The notes beneath the pieces are model-generated. The model was not told where the DNA came from and made no database searches. It saw nothing but the letters and a program-made list of their open reading frames with translations. Below are positions 60,560-64,000 of a DNA stretch of 64,000 bases, in pieces. Origin of the DNA: Micromonospora tarapacensis (lineage in GTDB: Bacteria; Actinomycetota; Actinomycetes; Mycobacteriales; Micromonosporaceae); contig NZ_JAHCDI010000004.1 in assembly GCF_019697375.1 (NCBI RefSeq), forward strand, positions 4,575,324 through 4,639,323, read 5' to 3'. Both the position numbers and the translations under genes were made by a program. How positions within the stretch are numbered: the first letter of the stretch is position 1; every line of letters starts with the position of its first letter.

Positions 60560-60745
60560 ATGGAAAGTGAGCTGCTGACCGTTCCGGAAGTCCTATCCGT
60601 CCTCAACGGAGTGTCGCGGCGGACCTTCTACCGCTGGCGTGAGCTGGGTATCGCCCCGGAATGCATCAAGCTGCCCAACGGTGAGCTGCGCATTGAGCGC
60701 CGGGATCTGCGGGCGTGGCTGGAGCAGCACCGGGAGGCGGCGTGA
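60560..60745 (+). CDS. xis: excisionase (MerR-like HTH_17)
   Basis: A 61-residue protein: LLTVPEVLSVLNGVSRRTFY, RWRELGIAPECIKLPNGELR and IERRDLRAWLEQHREAA. It bends DNA at the att arms and steers Int to excision. GAGGACAG precedes ATG 60560. Its stop overlaps the int start (GTGA), so the two are translated together. Confidence 0.9.
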   Translation: MESELLTVPEVLSVLNGVSRRTFYRWRELGIAPECIKLPNGELRIERRDLRAWLEQHREAA

Positions 60746-62121
60746 AGTCCCGCGAGGTGCGGATCCGGGGCATTCAGGTCAACGCGCTGGCGGGCCGCAA
60801 GAAGTCGTACACCGTTCGGTGGGTGGTCGGAGCGGGGCCGAAGTCGCGGACGTTCAGCACCCGGGTGCTGGCGGACAACTTCCGGTCGGACCTGATGCAG
60901 GCGGCGAACCAGGGCGAGGCGTTCGACGGCGACTCTGGTTTGCCGGAGTCGATGATTGCGCCAAAGGAGTCGGTGAGCTGGCTCGGATTCGTCCGCAGGT
61001 ACCTCGACATGAAGTGGCCGGGTGCGGCGGCCAAGTCCCGCGAGAGCACGACGGATGCCCTGGCGTCGGTCACGGCCTCGCTGGTGCGGGAGATGGCAGG
61101 ACGGCCTGACCCGGTGGTCCTGCGGCGGGCGTTGCGGGAGTGGGAGTTTCCGCCTGCGTCTCGGCAACTCGACCGGCCGGCGGAGGTCGCTGCGGCGTTG
61201 CGCTGGTTGGAGCGGGCTTCGCTGCCGGTGTCGGCGCTGGCGGAAGCCGCGGTGGTGCGGCCGGCGTTGGACGCGCTCGGCCTGCGGATGGACGGCCGGG
61301 CGGCGGCGTCGTCGACGACCAGGCGGCGGCGCTCGGTCTTCTACAACGTCCTTCAGTACGCCGTCGAGCTGGAGTTGTTGGATTTCAACCCGGTCGACAA
61401 GCTGCGGGTGCGGTCGAGTCGGCGGAAGCTGTCTGGTGAGGTAGACCGTCGAGTCGTGGTGAACGTCCGCCAGGCGCGGGAACTGCTCGTCGGGGTCACA
61501 TACGTCGGCCAGCGAGGCAAGGACGGCCGGCGCGGTGAGCGCCTGGTCGCCTTCTACGCCTGCCTGTACTTCGCGGCGCTGCGGCCAAGTGAAGCGCTAG
61601 GGCTGCGGAAGCGGGACTGCCACCTGCCGGCGAAGGGTTGGGGTCTGCTGACGTTGGAGAGGTCTCGGCCGGCGGCGGGGAAGCGGTACACCGACAGTGG
61701 CGAGGTGCACGACGACCGGGGGTTGAAGCACCGGGGCGATGCAGAGGCGCGGGAGGTGCCGATCCCGCCGGAGCTGGTGGCGATCCTGCGAGCGCACATC
61801 GACCGCTTCGGCGTGGGTGCCGACGGGCGGCTGTTCCGCAGCGGGCGGGGCAACGTGGTGGCGTCCTCGACGTACTCCCGCGTGTGGGAGGAGGCGCGGC
61901 GGCTGAGCCTGACACCGGAGCGGGTCGCCTCTCCCCTGGCCGGTCGCCCGTACGACCTGCGGCACGCCGGGGTGTCGCTCTGGCTCAACGCGGGCTTACC
62001 GGCTCCGGAGGTCGCGGAGCGAGCCGGCCACTCGGTCGACGTGCTGCTCAAGGTGTACGCGAAGTGCCTCGACGGGGACCGCAGCCGGATGAACGAACGC
62101 ATCGAAGCGGCGCTCAACTGA
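60742..62121 (+). CDS. int: site-specific tyrosine recombinase (integrase)
   Basis: A 459-residue integrase. N-terminal arm-binding and core-binding parts (residues 1-235) precede the catalytic domain. Catalytic residues: Arg281 in YFAALRPSEALGLRKRD, Arg407-His408 in PYDLRHAGVSLWLNAGLP, His430 in AERAGHSVDVLLKVYAKC and Tyr439. The first position of box II is Tyr404 instead of His, common in AICE integrases. It lies 0.45 kb from attR and the complete tRNA. Start GTG 60742 follows the xis overlap. Confidence 0.93.
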   Translation: MKSREVRIRGIQVNALAGRKKSYTVRWVVGAGPKSRTFSTRVLADNFRSDLMQAANQGEAFDGDSGLPESMIAPKESVSWLGFVRRYLDMKWPGAAAKSRESTTDALASVTASLVREMAGRPDPVVLRRALREWEFPPASRQLDRPAEVAAALRWLERASLPVSALAEAAVVRPALDALGLRMDGRAAASSTTRRRRSVFYNVLQYAVELELLDFNPVDKLRVRSSRRKLSGEVDRRVVVNVRQARELLVGVTYVGQRGKDGRRGERLVAFYACLYFAALRPSEALGLRKRDCHLPAKGWGLLTLERSRPAAGKRYTDSGEVHDDRGLKHRGDAEAREVPIPPELVAILRAHIDRFGVGADGRLFRSGRGNVVASSTYSRVWEEARRLSLTPERVASPLAGRPYDLRHAGVSLWLNAGLPAPEVAERAGHSVDVLLKVYAKCLDGDRSRMNERIEAALN

Positions 62122-62395
62122 TGACGCCGCACCGTTCCCGGAACTCTGTCAGCCAGCCGAGCACCTGCTCGTCGTCATGCAGGTACGGTTCGCCCGGGCC
62201 GGCGCGCAGATCGATGCCGGAAAGCATCCCGAGTGCCCACCAGATCGTCTCATCGACCTCGGCGTACTCCAGGCTTTGTATAGCCCGGGTTGCCCAACGG
62301 TCGACCTCGTCGCGCGACTGGCCGCCGTCGAGGATGGCCGTGAACCGGGCCTCCACGTCGGCGCGGCTGGGCGGTGTCGGCTGGCCAATCATCAT
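62114..62395 (-). CDS. small acidic hypothetical protein (93 aa)
   Basis: MMIGQPTPPSRADVEARFTA, ILDGGQSRDEVDRWATRAIQ, SLEYAEVDETIWWALGMLSG and DDEQVLGWLTEFRERCGVIS. A helical, acidic protein lying between int and attR on the other strand; its end overlaps the int stop by 8 bp. It looks like an immunity-type protein by composition, but nothing proves that. No partner is adjacent. Confidence 0.6.
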   Translation of the reverse strand: MMIGQPTPPSRADVEARFTAILDGGQSRDEVDRWATRAIQSLEYAEVDETIWWALGMLSGIDLRAGPGEPYLHDDEQVLGWLTEFRERCGVIS

Positions 62396-62478
62396 GACTA
62401 CGATCCTGCCAAACAGGGCACGTTCCCTGTCGACCACGGATGGGCCGTTCAGCTGGGCAAACACCCTTGCTCGTACAC

Positions 62479-62506
62479 CCAAGATCATTGCACGTATTCT
62501 GCACGG
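62479..62506 (+). repeat. right copy of the 28-bp repeat, probable integrase/excisionase arm site
   Basis: CCAAGATCATTGCA, 3 variable bases, then ATTCTGCACGG; 26/28 identity with 45273-45300 and the same orientation. It ends 64 bp before attR. Confidence 0.55.
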
Positions 62507-62569
62507 ACGGCTGCAAACGGCGGCTCCGGGTGGCATCCGGCTGCACACCTCGGCCGATCGACGGGGAAG

Positions 62570-62652
62570 CGTATCCGCAGGCCAGAGGGCGTTTTTGCTG
62601 ATCTTTGAGGTGCCCCCGGCAGGATTCGAACCTGCGACACACGGTTTAGGAA
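62570..62652. repeat. attR: right copy of the integration repeat
   Basis: 83 bp matching attL with one difference. 62611-62652 is the 3' part of the complete tRNA-Arg; 62570-62610 is DNA past the tRNA 3' end. Confidence 0.92.
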
Positions 62653-62683
62653 ACCGATGCTCTATCCCCTGAGCTACGAGGGC
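62611..62683 (-). tRNA. tRNA-Arg (anticodon CCT)
   Basis: Read on the minus strand: acceptor GCCCTCG pairs with CGGGGGC (one G-T pair). D arm GCTCAGGGGATAGAGC, anticodon loop TTCCTAA, and T arm GCAGGTTCGAATCCTGC. 73 nt; CC of CCA is encoded but not the A. The element sits in its 3' end, which is restored by the element's own copy. It decodes AGG. Confidence 0.95.
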
Positions 62684-63107
62684 GCGAGGGCCTAGTCTAG
62701 CGACCTGGGGGTTCACCTGGGGTGGCAGGGAGTGGCCCGCGTTCACCCACGTTCCCCGGAACCCCGTTCGCCCAGCCCAGGACCACACCCGGAGCACACG
62801 AACCCCGGTTTGCGACCGGCGGTCGGCCATGGTGACCCACGTTGGCACCGGTTCACCCCGGTTGGCATCCGCTGGAGAGCACACACCGCGCACATCATCG
62901 AAGATCATGTGGGGCTACCCGCTCCCCCGGCTGGGCGCCGCCTCCCACGGGGGATTCCGGCCAGGTGGCGATCAGCCGCGCGGCGGCCCGGTCGTCGTTG
63001 TCGCGGGTCAGGTCCGTCGGGGGTCGAGGAAGACGACGTCGACGTCGCCTGCGGACGACGGGTCGAAGTTTCGTCGTTCGTCAGCGGGTCACCCGCGCTC
63101 GGCTGGT
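62684..63107. other. intergenic region right of the tRNA
   Basis: About 420 bp without a supported gene. Short words such as ACCCACGTT (near 62737 and 62834) recur. The tRNA promoter must lie at 62684-62750. Confidence 0.5.
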
Positions 63108-63566
63108 TCATTGGGTGATGATGAGGTCGTCTATGCCGTAGTGGCTCCACCAGGTGGGCCGGTGTCTGCGGAGTGTGCCCCCGACGCGGGTCAGCAGGAG
63201 CCAGTTGCCGTTCTGGATTAGCGCCGCGTCTTCCTGCCGGGCGGCCAACACCCGGGCCACGGCCTTCATCATGTTCGGGATCCCCTTGTCGACCAGGTCG
63301 TCTGCCCGCATGGAGAAATCGATGTCGACGTATGTCTCCGGCTCCCACTCCCAGCGGGTACCGTCGTCGGCCTCGGCATCGAAATAGCCCTGGCTCCCTG
63401 AGGAGACGGTCAGCGCGTACCCGCGGGTGTCGTAGAGGCGGGCACTGAGCAGCCGTGGGTTGGTGCCGCTCGGCTTGGGCTTCTCGGCGGGTTCGGCTGC
63501 CACGAGATCAGCCACGTGGTCCAGGGGCAGGTCACCCGCCAGGGTCAACCTGAACTCGACAGCCAT
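63108..63566 (-). CDS. immunity-like protein (SitI3-type by resemblance)
   Basis: A 152-residue protein: MAVEFRLTLAGDLPLDHVAD, LLSARLYDTRGYALTVSSGS, WEWEPETYVDIDFSMRADDL and LIQNGNWLLLTRVGGTLRRH. From memory this resembles SitI3-family immunity proteins of contact toxins. GGAAGG precedes ATG 63566. It starts 13 bp after the end of a truncated upstream frame, as an immunity gene follows its toxin. Family call is tentative. Confidence 0.6.
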   Translation of the reverse strand: MAVEFRLTLAGDLPLDHVADLVAAEPAEKPKPSGTNPRLLSARLYDTRGYALTVSSGSQGYFDAEADDGTRWEWEPETYVDIDFSMRADDLVDKGIPNMMKAVARVLAARQEDAALIQNGNWLLLTRVGGTLRRHRPTWWSHYGIDDLIITQ

Positions 63567-63579
63567 CTCTGCGCCTTCC

Positions 63580-63738
63580 TCAGTCTCGACGGACGATCTG
63601 CACGATCGCGCCATTGGGCGTTACCGCGACGAGTTCTTTCAGCTTCTCGACGGGCCACGCCGCGAGCGTATTCGCTCGGGCGACCGGGACCGACACGACC
63701 GCACGCGGTCGTCCGCCGCCGCTTCCTCGAGGGTGGCT
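63580..63738 (-). pseudogene. C-terminal remnant of an unknown protein upstream of the immunity-like gene
   Basis: A frame of 52 residues that ends ARANTLAAWPVEKLKELVAV and TPNGAIVQIVRRD before the stop at 63580. It has good coding character but no start, and a TGA lies in frame at 63739-63741, next to the group II intron end. So it appears to be the last exon of a gene cut by the intron, perhaps the toxin partner of the following gene. Confidence 0.5.
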
Positions 63739-63759
63739 TCACCCCGCCTTGCGGCGTTT

Positions 63760-64000
63760 GTAGGGTCGACCACGCGGCGAGGTGTCCGTCTTGAGGCGGG
63801 TCCTTTTCCGCGTGGTCTCCCTCCGAACCTGCCGTACGAGTTTCCCCGTAACAGGCTCTCCAGCGGTCGTGTCCGTGTTACGCGGTCGTGGCCGGAGCGT
63901 GGACGGCGTCGTGGCACACCTTCTACCAATGCGAACGCAGGTCGCGGGTCCCCATCAGCGGTCCACCGAATCTCGCAGACGATGAAGCGGCGGGTGCATC
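63760..64000 (-). mobile_element. 3' part of a group II intron (runs off the window)
   Basis: Domain V at 63825-63858 is followed by a probable domain VI stem (GACCACGCGG with CCGCGTGGTC) and a likely 3' end near 63760 (CCCTAC). Upstream intron sequence, perhaps with its maturase, lies beyond 64000. The exact 3' end is uncertain. Confidence 0.7.
63825..63858 (-). ncRNA. group II intron domain V
   Basis: 34 nt starting GAGCCTGTTACGGGG and ending GGCAGGTTC. AGC triad at positions 2-4 pairs with GTT, GAAA tetraloop, 5-bp upper stem ACGGG/CTCGT and an AC bulge: all diagnostic of domain V. Confidence 0.9.

Larger units (their letters stand above)
45122..62652. mobile_element. AICE of pSAM2 type in tRNA-Arg(CCT)
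   Basis: A 17.5 kb integrated element. An 83-bp direct repeat (one mismatch, 45146/62594) bounds it; 42 bp of each copy is the tRNA 3' part. The core is GntR-Pra-TraSA-DUF2637-RepSA-Xis-Int, which is the pSAM2 set: it replicates by rolling circle, excises by a tyrosine recombinase and transfers double-stranded DNA through one FtsK-like pump. Int lies next to the complete tRNA, as usual. The left half is cargo. RepSA carries two frameshifts, so mobility is doubtful unless these are sequencing errors. Confidence 0.92.

Noticed and set aside
62129..62642. Frames across attR on both strands
   Set aside because: Read-through of the tRNA 3' end; only the 93-codon frame at 62114-62395 has coding character.
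45122..62652. CRISPR arrays
   Set aside because: No regularly spaced repeats of 25-40 bp were seen in the element or elsewhere in the window.
62736..62860. ACCCACGTT repeats as a regulatory array
   Set aside because: Only two good copies at irregular spacing in GC-rich DNA; chance is likely.

Overview
The window is about 73% GC in its genes, uses many GTG starts and has the gene content and order of an actinomycete. Proteins such as DUF6758, DUF3117, the SigE-family sigma factor and the pSAM2-type element point to Micromonosporaceae, probably Micromonospora. This assignment comes from memory of families and gene order, not from a search.

Positions 1-45,121 are ordinary chromosome. They hold a SigE-family sigma factor cut by the window edge, a PH-domain membrane protein, a TrmH methyltransferase, MaoC, thioredoxin, a radical SAM SplB-like protein with a probable SOS box, acyl-CoA dehydrogenase, a CitE-like lyase, several SDRs, and transporters. 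A block that recalls Mycobacterium Rv1207-Rv1232 follows: MgtE/CBS, DUF1003, Mrp, TatB, HtrA, O-methyltransferase, DUF3117, Tag, DivIVA-domain protein and FolP2. Then come korAB beside a lone nuoA, azoR/marR, a K+ channel, a ClgR-like regulator with clpP, hxlR/qorB, decayed NTF2 and VOC genes, an esterase and an arsR-SRPBCC operon with twin operators.

Positions 45,122-62,652 are a 17.5 kb actinomycete integrative and conjugative element (AICE) inserted in the 3' end of tRNA-Arg(CCT). It is bounded by an 83-bp direct repeat with one mismatch, and the complete tRNA is kept on the right. The right half is the pSAM2-like core: GntR (KorSA-like), Pra, FtsK-type TraSA, DUF2637, RepSA (two frameshifts), Xis and Int. 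A Nudix (Pif-like) gene and a large XRE regulator lie on the other strand. The left half is lower-GC cargo with TTA codons: an ABC-three-component system (Mrr-like nuclease, small middle component, DUF2326 ATPase) and a SLATT membrane protein coupled to a reverse transcriptase. Between them is 1.16 kb of structured non-coding DNA with a perfect 28-bp inverted repeat. These two predicted anti-invader modules and the structured leader are the most interesting part of the window.

Positions 62,684-64,000 hold an immunity-like gene, the C-terminal remnant of its probable partner, and the 3' end of a group II intron (a textbook 34-nt domain V) that runs off the right edge.

Five single-base homopolymer frameshifts occur in otherwise conserved genes (near 3.38, 14.07, 17.74, 59.16 and 60.35 kb). 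Errors in the assembly are a serious alternative to real gene decay.
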